64,000 nt of DNA from an uncultured Prevotellaceae bacterium. Lineage in GTDB: Bacteria; Bacteroidota; Bacteroidia; Bacteroidales; Bacteroidaceae. The notes beneath the pieces were generated by a model that searched no databases, was not told the DNA's origin, and saw only the letters and a program-made list of their open reading frames with translations. Position 1 is the first letter of the stretch. Each line of letters opens with the position of its first letter. Location: positions 1 to 64,000 of the forward strand of contig ONLL01000025.1 of the NCBI GenBank assembly GCA_900318685.1. Direction: 5' to 3'. Shown in pieces: positions 7,537 to 16,553 of the stretch. A program made the translations under genes and the position numbers.

Positions 7537-10419
7537 ATGATACAGAAGATCAACACCCAGATAGGTCTTGTGAACGATGCCCTGGCATGGATCAGGAAGA
7601 ACAAGCCCGAACACTATGAACAGCGTTTCATGCAGCTCGTAGAAGAACGTCGCAAGCTGCGTAAGCTGGCTCTCGCAGAATGTGAGAACCCCGCCATCGC
7701 CGCCTACGGCAAGAGCCAGGCCGGCAAATCATATCTGATGAGCAATATCCTGCAGAAGGATGGTCAGCCCTTCACTGTCGATGTCGACGGCCAGCGCTAC
7801 AACTTCATCAACGAGATGAACCCTATCACGAAGAACACGGAGGCCACAGGAGTGGTCACGCGCTTCTCGTCGTTCGCCCGCAACAGTCAGCGCTTCAGCC
7901 AGCGCTACCCCATCATGATGAAGTCGCTGAGCGTGGCCGACATTACCCTCATCATCTGCGACGGATACTTCAATGACCTGGGCGACTACACCGTGCCTAG
8001 CGGGTCGGAGATCAACGCGCTGGCCGAAGCTATCTTCCAGAAATACAAGGACATGACCGAACAACGCAATGCGCCTATGACAGAGGACGACGTGCTCGAC
8101 ATGAAGGACTACTTCCGCAAGTATATCAACAACGCACAGGCTTTCTACAGCCGCGACTCGAACTTCTTCGAGCGTCTGGCATTGGTGGTGAGGCGCATCC
8201 CCGTCACCGACTATGCCGATATCTTCTCGAACCTCTGGAGCAAGGAAGATCACCTGTCGAAACTCTATGAACGGCTGCTCAGGACCATGCGCCGCCTTAA
8301 CTTTGCTGAAGACATCTATCTGCCCGTGGAGGCTGTGCTCCACCACGGAGTGAACGAGAATACCATCATGAGCGTGCAATGTCTGAACGGCCTGGCCGAT
8401 GAAGAGGCACAGCCACGTTTCACGCATGCCTTCCTGCGCAACGGCGACAGCTACTCGAAGGTGGAGAACCTCAACAAGAGTGAGATGAGCGCCATCTGTG
8501 CAGAGGTGGTCTTCAGAATCGGAGACGACTTCCTGGAAAGCAGTTCATCGTATGATTTCGAGATGATTACCGACCCGCTGACTCGCCAGAGCATCACCCA
8601 CACACCCGTGCAGAAGGCTATCCTCAAGAGTGCCGACCTGCTGGACTTCCCTGGGGCACGCTCTCGCAAGAAGGAGTCGGTGACGACACTCGAGGAAGGC
8701 AAGATACTGACTACCGTACTGCTGCGTGGTAAAGTGGCCTACCTCTTCAATAAATACAGCGAAGCTCGCGTGCTCAACGTGCTGCTCTTCTGTCAGGACT
8801 ATGCCCAGAATGATGTCACCGACCTCTTCAGCACGCTCAACAAGTGGGTGAACAACTACGTCGGTAAGACTCCCGAGGAACGACAGCGCACGCTGCAACT
8901 CTGTCAGGGCATCTCGCCTCTGTTCTATGTCGGCACGAAGTTCAACGTCGACATGGAGGAAGACCAGAATGCCGCTGCCAACGAGCGCGACGCCATCGAC
9001 GGCCGCTGGTTCGCTCGCTTCCAGAAAGTGCTCTATGGCGAGTGCTTCAATGCCGACGGTGTGGAATGGGTAAAGAACTGGACTCATCCCAACGAGTTCT
9101 TCCGCAACAGCTACCTGCTGCGCGACTTCAAGTACTCGGGCGAGAAGACCAGCAAGCTCTACTCCGGCTTTTCGGATGAGGGGCGCGAGCAGGCCATGAC
9201 TATTCCACGTCCCTTCTACGACACCCTGCGGCGCTCGTTCTGCGAGAGTGAGGAGGTACGCATGTTCTTCAATGATCCTGCGAAGGCTTGGGACGTGGCT
9301 GCCACAATCAACAACGACGGAGCATTGTATATCATCGAGAACCTTGCCGTAGTATCCGACTGTCTGTCAAGGGCACGCGAAGCACAATTCGCACAGCAGC
9401 TCAAGGAGACCCGCAGCAAGTTGCTCGATGTGCTCAACGAATATCATGTCTCGGAGGACATTGAGGAGATTCTGCAGGAGAACATCCGCAAGGCCAACTC
9501 CATCATCCGCGAGATGGACTTCACCTGCAATGAGGACAACTACTTCTTCGGCCACCTGCTGCAGGCGCTGCAGATCACGGAGACACGCTGCCTGCAGGTC
9601 ATCCACCACTTGATACAAAGCGGAGAACTGGGCGAAAGAAACAACAACTTCAAAAACTACGAGATCATACTCAAGCGTTGTCGTAACTTCGAGGGCTGCC
9701 ACAACAGCGACGAATGCTGGCAGCGGCTGCAGAATGTATATGGCCTGCGCGACAAGGACGAAGCCGGCAAGTATCTGGCCGGACGCGACGTCGAGCCTCG
9801 GCTGCTTTTCTCGGGCACCTTCAAGAAGAAGCTCAACTCATGCGTACTGGCTGACCGTGTATATGACCTCTGGCAGAAAAACATCAAGTCGGTAGAGTTC
9901 ATGAACCAGATTCTGGCCAACCAGCGTTTCGACAGCGTGGTAATGTCAATACTGCTTGAGGACATCACCCAGACCAGCACCTATCTCAAGCTGAACGACC
10001 TTATGGCCGACGCCATCGCTGAATACGTCAACGTGATTAATATCTACACGATCAACGAGAGTCTCGTCGCCGACATTCTCTCGAGCACAATCAACAGTTT
10101 TGTCATCGACCTAGGCTATAGTCTTCTGCCGCAGACCGACCGCGACAACGCCCGCAAGGTGGCCCAACAGAGCTACTTGCCCGTGTTCGACTATATCGAC
10201 CGTGAGCACACTTCACATTTCGAAGAGGATGAGCTCACTGCCCTCTTCAACGAACTGACGGACAACCCGAAGTCGATGACCGTCTCTTTCGAGAACAACT
10301 ATTACACTTGGCTGGAATACATGTACGTGTCGTTCATCGCCCACCTCGACGTGCCCGACTACGACAAAGAGGCCAACCGTCTGCTTTCAGAAATCATTCA
10401 TAACATCGATAAGTCATGA
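7537..10419 (+). CDS. SrfC-like large P-loop NTPase
   Basis: This 960-aa cytoplasmic protein has a Walker A loop at about 58-65 (GKSQAGKS) near its N-terminus, followed by a long, mostly helical region with no recognised domain. Position directly after an SrfB-type gene, and this architecture, fit the SrfC family (putative virulence effector, dynamin-like size). A weak G3-like segment LLDFPGARS near 368-376 is consistent with a GTPase. The stop codon overlaps the start of the next gene by 4 bp (ATGA), indicating translational coupling. Family call is probable; GTP versus ATP use and function are inferred. Confidence 0.78.
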   Translation: MIQKINTQIGLVNDALAWIRKNKPEHYEQRFMQLVEERRKLRKLALAECENPAIAAYGKSQAGKSYLMSNILQKDGQPFTVDVDGQRYNFINEMNPITKNTEATGVVTRFSSFARNSQRFSQRYPIMMKSLSVADITLIICDGYFNDLGDYTVPSGSEINALAEAIFQKYKDMTEQRNAPMTEDDVLDMKDYFRKYINNAQAFYSRDSNFFERLALVVRRIPVTDYADIFSNLWSKEDHLSKLYERLLRTMRRLNFAEDIYLPVEAVLHHGVNENTIMSVQCLNGLADEEAQPRFTHAFLRNGDSYSKVENLNKSEMSAICAEVVFRIGDDFLESSSSYDFEMITDPLTRQSITHTPVQKAILKSADLLDFPGARSRKKESVTTLEEGKILTTVLLRGKVAYLFNKYSEARVLNVLLFCQDYAQNDVTDLFSTLNKWVNNYVGKTPEERQRTLQLCQGISPLFYVGTKFNVDMEEDQNAAANERDAIDGRWFARFQKVLYGECFNADGVEWVKNWTHPNEFFRNSYLLRDFKYSGEKTSKLYSGFSDEGREQAMTIPRPFYDTLRRSFCESEEVRMFFNDPAKAWDVAATINNDGALYIIENLAVVSDCLSRAREAQFAQQLKETRSKLLDVLNEYHVSEDIEEILQENIRKANSIIREMDFTCNEDNYFFGHLLQALQITETRCLQVIHHLIQSGELGERNNNFKNYEIILKRCRNFEGCHNSDECWQRLQNVYGLRDKDEAGKYLAGRDVEPRLLFSGTFKKKLNSCVLADRVYDLWQKNIKSVEFMNQILANQRFDSVVMSILLEDITQTSTYLKLNDLMADAIAEYVNVINIYTINESLVADILSSTINSFVIDLGYSLLPQTDRDNARKVAQQSYLPVFDYIDREHTSHFEEDELTALFNELTDNPKSMTVSFENNYYTWLEYMYVSFIAHLDVPDYDKEANRLLSEIIHNIDKS

Positions 10420-12428
10420 GCAAAGAACCATTAGAACAAGGTAAGACCGAAGGACGACACGAGCCGTTCTGGAAGCCATGGGGAGCTGCCGGATTCCTGG
10501 GCCGTGTGCTGGCATTCCTCGTAATGCTGTTCGTACTGCTTTTGCTACTCAGCCTCTTCCGCAATCAGCGCAGCGACAACAGTGAGGAGGCACGTGCCGA
10601 CATTCCTGACCCCATCGTCAATCCCGAAACACCCGATCCCGTCAGGGTACCAGTCGACACTACGGCAAATTTTCCGCATGACATTCAGAACCCAGGGCCA
10701 CATCTGCCCAGCCCTGGTGAGAACGATCTGCCACCCTTCGGCGACGACGACATCGTCAGCGATGATGGAAGGCAGATAGTCGGCGACCGTCTGAATGTCA
10801 TCCTTAACTCTCCAACTGCCGACGACGAAACCTTCCGCCAATGGGCCGCAGCCTTCAAGCAGCACTACCCAGGCAGTCAGTACAAGATCGTGTACTACGA
10901 CCGTCTGACTATGCTGTTGCAGATACAGGTGCCGCGTGAGGAGCGCAACCAAATTATGGAACAGCTGCCCAAGCAGATTACCGACATCTCATTCCTCGTC
11001 TTCCCCGAGGGACTGATGGGCGATGCTGCCAGCCGCTACAACGACCCCGTGTTCCGCTCGCCCGATTGCTCATGGTACTTTGAGCCCATACAGGCCTACG
11101 ACGCCTGGGAGATCACCAAGGGAAAGAGCGATGTAGTCGTGGCCATCGTCGACAGCTATTTCGACCTACAGCACGACGATCTGAACAGCGACCGCATCGT
11201 CAAGCCCTATTGTGTTCCCCGCAGGTCGGGCAACGTAGCACCAGCAGAGGGAGCCGACGAGACATCATTCATGCATGGCTCGATGGTGGCATCGCAGGCA
11301 CTTGGCAACATCGACAACGGCAGAGGCACAGCCGGCATAGCGCCCGAATGCAGCTTTATGCCTGTTTCGTTGGGACATCAGGTGACGTCGATGACCATCC
11401 TGCAGGGATTGCTCTATGCCATCTATCAGGGAGCCCACGTGATCAACCTCTCCATAGGAAGCATGTACGCCCCAGAAGTCAACCGTCTCAGTATCGAGGA
11501 ACAGATAGAGCTCAGCCGTCGCGTGGCACTGGCCGAGCAGACGGTGTGGGACTATGTGACAAGCCTGGCCACCCAGCGCAATGTCACCATCGTCTGGGCC
11601 GCAGGCAACGAGAACGTGTTCTCAGCACTGGATGCCTGCAAGCGAGGACCAGCCACCATCAAGGTGTCGGCTGTCAACAAGCGATTGCGCAAGGCTGATT
11701 TCAGTAACTTCGGCAATTTCCCACGCTACGGAGTGGAGGAATCGACCATCTCTGCACCTGGTGTCGACATCATGGGCGCCATGCCCTACAACACCTACAA
11801 CATCGGACCTGGCACCAGTTTCGCAGCACCACTCGTCACAGGAGCCGTAGCACTGATGAAGAGCCTCGACATGACCCTCACTACTGACGAGATCATCAGC
11901 ATCCTACAGGAGACAGGCAAGCCCGTGGAAGGGTCGACCACCATTGGTAAGCTCATCCAGATTAAGGATGCCTTGCTCAGGGTAAAGGACAACTTTGCTG
12001 ACTTCAACGACATCATGGCCGACCACAACAAGTTTGTAGGACTTTGGATGAGCACAGAGCTCAATCCCATCTTCATCGATGGGACACCATCGGGCCAGAC
12101 CTGCCGTAACTACTACGAAGTGCAGTCTACCAGTCAGGGACGATCCATCGCCTATGCCACTGACACCCAGAGCGACTACACTACCACGTTCACCATCGAA
12201 TGGCAGTCGCGTTCCATTGTGCTGAAGGAAGCCGACTATCTGACTAATCCTCAGGAAGATTCTTATCACTTTACTCCCAGCACTATCGTATGTGTGCCCG
12301 ACTCTGCCGGACTGCTGAAATGCAAAGCACGGACGGAGAGCGGACATCAGGAGAGCTATTACCTGCGTAAGGTCAGCCAACGGATGGAGCAGCCCTCCAA
12401 CGGACGTGCTAATCAACGACAACGTTAA
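10416..12428 (+). CDS. Membrane-anchored S8 (subtilisin-like) serine protease
   Basis: The product (670 aa) has one membrane span at about 25-48, a Pro/Asp-rich linker to about 110, then a possible prodomain and a subtilase catalytic domain at about 210-500. The triad looks intact: D246 (AIVDSYFD), H287 (MHGSMVA) and S468 (GTSFAAP), with oxyanion N398 in AAGNE. The sequence around H287 departs from the usual HGTHVAG. A C-terminal domain of about 150 aa is not recognised. It overlaps the SrfC-like gene by 4 bp, so it belongs to the same module. With one N-terminal anchor, the protease domain is probably outside the cytoplasm, though charges flank the span on both sides. Confidence 0.9.
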   Translation: MSKEPLEQGKTEGRHEPFWKPWGAAGFLGRVLAFLVMLFVLLLLLSLFRNQRSDNSEEARADIPDPIVNPETPDPVRVPVDTTANFPHDIQNPGPHLPSPGENDLPPFGDDDIVSDDGRQIVGDRLNVILNSPTADDETFRQWAAAFKQHYPGSQYKIVYYDRLTMLLQIQVPREERNQIMEQLPKQITDISFLVFPEGLMGDAASRYNDPVFRSPDCSWYFEPIQAYDAWEITKGKSDVVVAIVDSYFDLQHDDLNSDRIVKPYCVPRRSGNVAPAEGADETSFMHGSMVASQALGNIDNGRGTAGIAPECSFMPVSLGHQVTSMTILQGLLYAIYQGAHVINLSIGSMYAPEVNRLSIEEQIELSRRVALAEQTVWDYVTSLATQRNVTIVWAAGNENVFSALDACKRGPATIKVSAVNKRLRKADFSNFGNFPRYGVEESTISAPGVDIMGAMPYNTYNIGPGTSFAAPLVTGAVALMKSLDMTLTTDEIISILQETGKPVEGSTTIGKLIQIKDALLRVKDNFADFNDIMADHNKFVGLWMSTELNPIFIDGTPSGQTCRNYYEVQSTSQGRSIAYATDTQSDYTTTFTIEWQSRSIVLKEADYLTNPQEDSYHFTPSTIVCVPDSAGLLKCKARTESGHQESYYLRKVSQRMEQPSNGRANQRQR

Positions 12429-12432
12429 GACT

Positions 12433-13881
12433 ATGCTATTAACACCCAAACAAATAGAGGACCTGAACAAAGTGGTCAACCGACTGCCGCTGGACCGTCT
12501 GAAACGCTATGCCAGCGACGGCACTATCACGCGTGAGGTACTCGCTCAGCTGAGCAACATCAGTCCTGAACGTCATTCACAGCTACTGGCTGTCATAGAG
12601 GCGATAAAGCCTGAAACAGAGACAGGACAACCAGAGACGGAACAGCCAAAGCCAGAACAGCCAAAGCCAGAACAGCCTGAACAGCCAAAGGCCGAGCAGC
12701 CAAAGACCGAGCAGCCAAAGCCTACGTCCCCATCCGGTCAACCACCTCATACACCTGCCCCCGGACAGTCCAGACCTCCCTTCAGGCACGCATCAGGCAC
12801 ACTGGAACAAGAGCTGGCCAAGATGCACGAAGAAGGCTACAACTACTCGGCTGAACAGGTGTTTCAGCTGTTGGAGCACGGCCCATTGACGCGCCAGAAC
12901 CTCTTCGACGAAGGACTGGCCACACCTGAGTCACTCGAAATCCTCAGTGAGCGCGACGACATCATCGGCAGCCTACCCGATATCAATGCCGAGATATCCA
13001 AATGCCGGCGTGAGTGCGCTGCCGACCATACCGACGTGTTCCTGCTGGGCATCCCTTCGACTGGCAAGACAAGCATCCTCATGGGACTCATCGGTTCGCC
13101 ACACATCAACATTAATACGGTACGCGCAGGTGGACCATATTCCTGTGTGCTCGAGCAATATCTCGATGCCGGACTGACCATCGGACAGACGCCTAAGGAC
13201 TTTGTGGCCACAATCGAAGCTGAAATCCCTGACGGCAAGGAGCGCCACCTGCTCAATCTCGTAGAGATGGCTGGCGAGGACTTCGCCTTCAAAATCGCCG
13301 ACAACGAGCAGAATATCGTATCGTTGGAGGACATCGGCACAGGGGCCACCCAGCTGCTGTCCAATAGCAACAGAAAGGTGCTCTTCATCATCGTTGATCC
13401 CACAGCACGCCGTGTAGCCTTCAACCATCTCACTCAGGAGACGGATGCCGAGGGCAACATTCGCACCTATCTTGTGCGACGCAACGTCAACCAGAAGATC
13501 ATACTCAAGCGGCTCGTCGACCTCCTTTCACAGCCAGAGAACAAGCGTATCCTGCGCAATGTCGACAACATCAGCATCGTCATCACCAAGGCCGACGTGC
13601 TGGGACAAGGGCAGCAACGGGAGGACATGGCCTATCAGCGGTTCATGGACCAGCATCAGAATATCATCCGACCGCTCATCGAACTCTGCAGGGCAAACGG
13701 TATCAACCGGAGAACCGACGGACAGCCTATGCTCTACACCTTCAGCCTGGGACGATTCTATGTAGGAGGTGTCTATCAGTACGATCCCACCGACGCCAAC
13801 AAACTTGTAGAAGTGCTGCGACAGTCAACCTCAGCATCTCGCAAAGGAATGTTCGGCAGCGGATTCAAAGCCATCGATTAA
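12433..13881 (+). CDS. P-loop GTPase-like protein with Pro/Gln/Glu-rich linker
   Basis: The 482-aa protein has an N-terminal helical segment (1-60), a low-complexity linker built of repeated EQPKP-like units (about 64-95), and a nucleotide-binding domain. The domain has Walker A GIPSTGKT (206-213), a G3-like segment LVEMAGED and a G4-like TKAD. This fits a TRAFAC-type GTPase. ATG at 12433 leaves a 4-bp gap after the protease stop; an upstream GTG at 12406 would overlap it. This is the second P-loop protein of the module, so it may work with the SrfC-like protein. No known family could be named with confidence. Confidence 0.85.
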   Translation: MLLTPKQIEDLNKVVNRLPLDRLKRYASDGTITREVLAQLSNISPERHSQLLAVIEAIKPETETGQPETEQPKPEQPKPEQPEQPKAEQPKTEQPKPTSPSGQPPHTPAPGQSRPPFRHASGTLEQELAKMHEEGYNYSAEQVFQLLEHGPLTRQNLFDEGLATPESLEILSERDDIIGSLPDINAEISKCRRECAADHTDVFLLGIPSTGKTSILMGLIGSPHININTVRAGGPYSCVLEQYLDAGLTIGQTPKDFVATIEAEIPDGKERHLLNLVEMAGEDFAFKIADNEQNIVSLEDIGTGATQLLSNSNRKVLFIIVDPTARRVAFNHLTQETDAEGNIRTYLVRRNVNQKIILKRLVDLLSQPENKRILRNVDNISIVITKADVLGQGQQREDMAYQRFMDQHQNIIRPLIELCRANGINRRTDGQPMLYTFSLGRFYVGGVYQYDPTDANKLVEVLRQSTSASRKGMFGSGFKAID

Positions 13882-13902
13882 TCCACTATACCAACCGTCG
13901 AT

Positions 13903-14859
13903 ATGGATAGTAAAAGAATCACTCTAGCCATCTTTGGCAACCAGCTAAGTAACAGCGGTTTTCAGCCCCTCTACTGGATCAACAATCCGCCCAAGGAGCT
14001 CGAAAACATCGTGCCGCCAGGCATGGACGACTGTCCCCATTTCTTCACCCTCCAGCAGCTGCCAGGCTACACTCAGCTTACCCTCATCAACTGTCGTGTC
14101 AGCAGTTTCCAGTCAGCACGTCCTGGTGTGCTGAAAATGGCAGTGACCATACCCCAAGGCTATCGGCTCAGCAACGGCGAAAGCCTCACGGAGGTGCTGA
14201 TGCACGTCTACGACACATTCCGGCAGACCTGCTTGACCCAGCGCGACGAGCATGCTGCAACATTCAACTTCTGCGAGAAGCTGCCTCCAGCAAGCACTTT
14301 CGCTGACATTGTCAATAGTTACACCTTGGTGCCCGCCAGCGACCAACTTCCTTCGCTAGGCATCATCGGCGACACACCACTGCTCTTCGACGGGATGCCC
14401 ACCAGCAACGAGCCTTCGCTCCTGCCACGCCAGCGACGCACATGGTACAGCCTGCTGCTGGCTTTGCTGCTGGGATTGCTGCTGGGAGCACTGATTGGAT
14501 GGCTGCTGAAGCCCGGATCTGATGCCGCCAGCGACCAGACGGTCACTTCCACTGCCGTCGACGACGAAGAAGATAAAGACGAAACAGATCTGCCCTTGCT
14601 GCGGCAAGAACCCATCGATGAGGAGTATGAACTCTATGGCAACGATGAAGAAGCCTATGACGGCATAGAAGAGGAGACTGTCGACGATATCGTACCGCCA
14701 CCAGACGCACGACCGGCAGGCCGCAGAAGCTCAAGGACTGACACCATTCCTTGGAAGCCAGAGGATTATCACCAACAACATCGCAACGCTAAGCAGAGCG
14801 AACCACAACCAAAACAACAAACCGACCCCAATGGAAATAAAGAGAGCAAGTATCAATGA
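13903..14859 (+). CDS. Single-span membrane protein of the Srf-like module, unknown function
   Basis: This 318-aa protein was not recognised. Residues 1-175 look like a folded soluble domain. One strong membrane span follows at about 181-203 (a run of LLLALLLGLLLGALIGWLL), then an acidic, disordered tail rich in Asp/Glu and later in Gln/Pro. It starts 21 bp after the GTPase-like gene and overlaps the next gene by 29 bp. The charge pattern suggests the N-terminal domain is cytoplasmic. A scaffold or membrane-recruitment role is only a guess from context. Confidence 0.8.
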   Translation: MDSKRITLAIFGNQLSNSGFQPLYWINNPPKELENIVPPGMDDCPHFFTLQQLPGYTQLTLINCRVSSFQSARPGVLKMAVTIPQGYRLSNGESLTEVLMHVYDTFRQTCLTQRDEHAATFNFCEKLPPASTFADIVNSYTLVPASDQLPSLGIIGDTPLLFDGMPTSNEPSLLPRQRRTWYSLLLALLLGLLLGALIGWLLKPGSDAASDQTVTSTAVDDEEDKDETDLPLLRQEPIDEEYELYGNDEEAYDGIEEETVDDIVPPPDARPAGRRSSRTDTIPWKPEDYHQQHRNAKQSEPQPKQQTDPNGNKESKYQ

Positions 14860-15475
14860 GGTGCACTGGTCCATCAACTGGAATGCCAGCCAGCAGGCCA
14901 ACCTCCGGCTGAAGGAGAAGCTGGGTGACCTCAGCCGTCACTTCGCACCGCTAAAGGTGGGACATGCCACCTACAACTGGATTGTCGACACACCGGGACA
15001 CTGGCAGCCTCTCGCAGCCGCCAATCCTGCCGACCGTGAGCGTATCATCGAGAAAACGGAGCAGATACGTCAGGATGTCTTCCAGCGACTAGAGTCAGAG
15101 GACATGCTGGCCAGCAAGATCTGCCAAGTGCCCAACTATGAGGAATACATCTTCTGGCAACGGCAGGATGATGATGACATCGACATCCTGATTACCGGAT
15201 GGGGATTCCACAACTTCCGCAAGGCAGGCCCTTATACCGAGACATGGCCGCAGAAGAAGGAGAAAACTATCGAAAAGCCGCAGCCAGAGCCCGAGCCACA
15301 GCCAGAACCCCAACCCGAGCCGCCAGTGATACAACCCAAGTCAAAGCATCCTTTCCCCTGGCTCGAGCTCCTCATGGCACTGCTGCTACTCGCAGCCATG
15401 GCCCTGCTGCTCGTCTATGTCTACCGTCCAGCTATCGACTACCTCACACCTATCATCCAAAAAGCACTGCTATGA
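14831..15475 (+). CDS. Tail-anchored membrane protein of the Srf-like module, unknown function
   Basis: The 214-aa product has an unrecognised N-terminal domain of about 135 residues, a PEPQPEP-type linker, and one membrane span close to the C-terminus (about 178-198) that leaves a short tail. This is a tail-anchor layout. It shares with the upstream GTPase-like protein a Pro/Glu/Gln linker style, which may reflect similar spacing from the membrane. The start lies inside the preceding gene, and the stop overlaps the next start as ATGA, so expression is tightly coupled. Confidence 0.8.
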   Translation: MEIKRASINEVHWSINWNASQQANLRLKEKLGDLSRHFAPLKVGHATYNWIVDTPGHWQPLAAANPADRERIIEKTEQIRQDVFQRLESEDMLASKICQVPNYEEYIFWQRQDDDDIDILITGWGFHNFRKAGPYTETWPQKKEKTIEKPQPEPEPQPEPQPEPPVIQPKSKHPFPWLELLMALLLLAAMALLLVYVYRPAIDYLTPIIQKALL

Positions 15476-15768
15476 ACAACGTCCTACAATTCCTGTCCGA
15501 CAATCTTGTCGTATTGTTGGGAGCACCATGTATGCTCACCTTCCTCCTCTTTGCCTGGGACAAGAGTCTGGCCCACTTCAACAGCCGTCAGCGAGTGCCC
15601 GAAGCCGTGCTCATCACGCTGTGCATACTCATGGGAGCATTTGGAGCACTCTGTGCCATGGTTCTCTTCCATCATAAGACTGCAAAACTACACTTCCGCC
15701 TGCTGGTGCCCCTGCTCACCATCGCCCAGCTGGCTGCCATCGTCATCATTCAACACTATGCCCTATGA
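15472..15768 (+). CDS. DUF1294-family small membrane protein
   Basis: This 98-aa protein consists of three predicted membrane spans (about 10-25, 41-63, 73-92) with the DUF1294 signature FLLFAWDKSLAH and the RVPEAVL segment after it. The function of DUF1294 is unknown. The ATG at 15472 was chosen because it gives the family-typical N-terminus and the 4-bp ATGA overlap with the previous gene; the frame is open further upstream but in a different reading frame of that gene. It overlaps the next gene by 4 bp as well. Confidence 0.85.
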   Translation: MNNVLQFLSDNLVVLLGAPCMLTFLLFAWDKSLAHFNSRQRVPEAVLITLCILMGAFGALCAMVLFHHKTAKLHFRLLVPLLTIAQLAAIVIIQHYAL

Positions 15769-16529
15769 AGACACTACGCATCATCCTAGCACTGATCTAC
15801 GTCGTGCTCATCGCCCTGCTCTTCATCCTCAAGGGATGCGAGAAAGAGCCTGAGCCACGCAAAGCCATGATACAAGTGGTCGATGCCGACACCGAGGAGC
15901 CCATCGAGGGAGCCCGCGTCAAGGTGAAGACCACCGATCCATCGTGCCCCAGCATCACGCTCACCACTGATGAGGAGGGCGAGTGCGAGTTCGAATACAC
16001 CAACCCTGAGGAGACCATGACCCAGGCCGTTGCCTCCAAGCGAGGATACGACAAGGGCACGGTGGAAGACCTCGAGCTGAGCTACTTCGACGATGAGACG
16101 CTCGTCATACCACTCAAACGTAAGGACGTTGTGGACGAAGGACGACAGATAGGTGCCACAGGCAAGCTAAAGGTCACCCTGCTCTGGGAGGACGAAAACG
16201 TTGACCTCGACCTGCATGTCGTTCAGCCCAACGGATTCGAGATCTTCTACGAAGAAGGTCATCGCCGTGACCGTCGCACTGGCGGAGCGCTCGATGTCGA
16301 CTGGATACCGGGCGAAGGCAATCCTGAGCATATAGGTGAGAACATCTACTGGGCCACACCGCCACGAGGCACTTATCGCGTCAGTGTGCACCTCTATAAT
16401 CCGGAGGAAGCCGCCCCAACCCCATGCACAGTCATCGTCTATCGCGAAGGTGCTGAGCCAGAGACATTTGCCATCACCATGCAGGGCTACCACGACCTGC
16501 AGCACGTCACTGAAGTCACCGTCCAGTAG
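15765..16529 (+). CDS. YfaP-like (DUF2135) putative lipoprotein
   Basis: The 254-aa product begins with a hydrophobic segment ending in LKGC, a possible lipobox with C25, although Lys before the Gly is unusual. Residues about 35-115 look like a transthyretin-like beta-sandwich (AMIQVVDADTEEPIEGARV). Residues about 130-225 resemble the YfaP/DUF2135 domain, with VDLDLHVVQPNG, GGALDVDW and GTYRVSVHLY. Such domains are usually extracytoplasmic. It overlaps the DUF1294 gene by 4 bp and ends 24 bp before relA, closing the eight-gene module. The lipid anchor is less certain than export. Confidence 0.82.
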   Translation: MKTLRIILALIYVVLIALLFILKGCEKEPEPRKAMIQVVDADTEEPIEGARVKVKTTDPSCPSITLTTDEEGECEFEYTNPEETMTQAVASKRGYDKGTVEDLELSYFDDETLVIPLKRKDVVDEGRQIGATGKLKVTLLWEDENVDLDLHVVQPNGFEIFYEEGHRRDRRTGGALDVDWIPGEGNPEHIGENIYWATPPRGTYRVSVHLYNPEEAAPTPCTVIVYREGAEPETFAITMQGYHDLQHVTEVTVQ

Positions 16530-16553
16530 AAGCATAATAGCAAGAAACGAATA

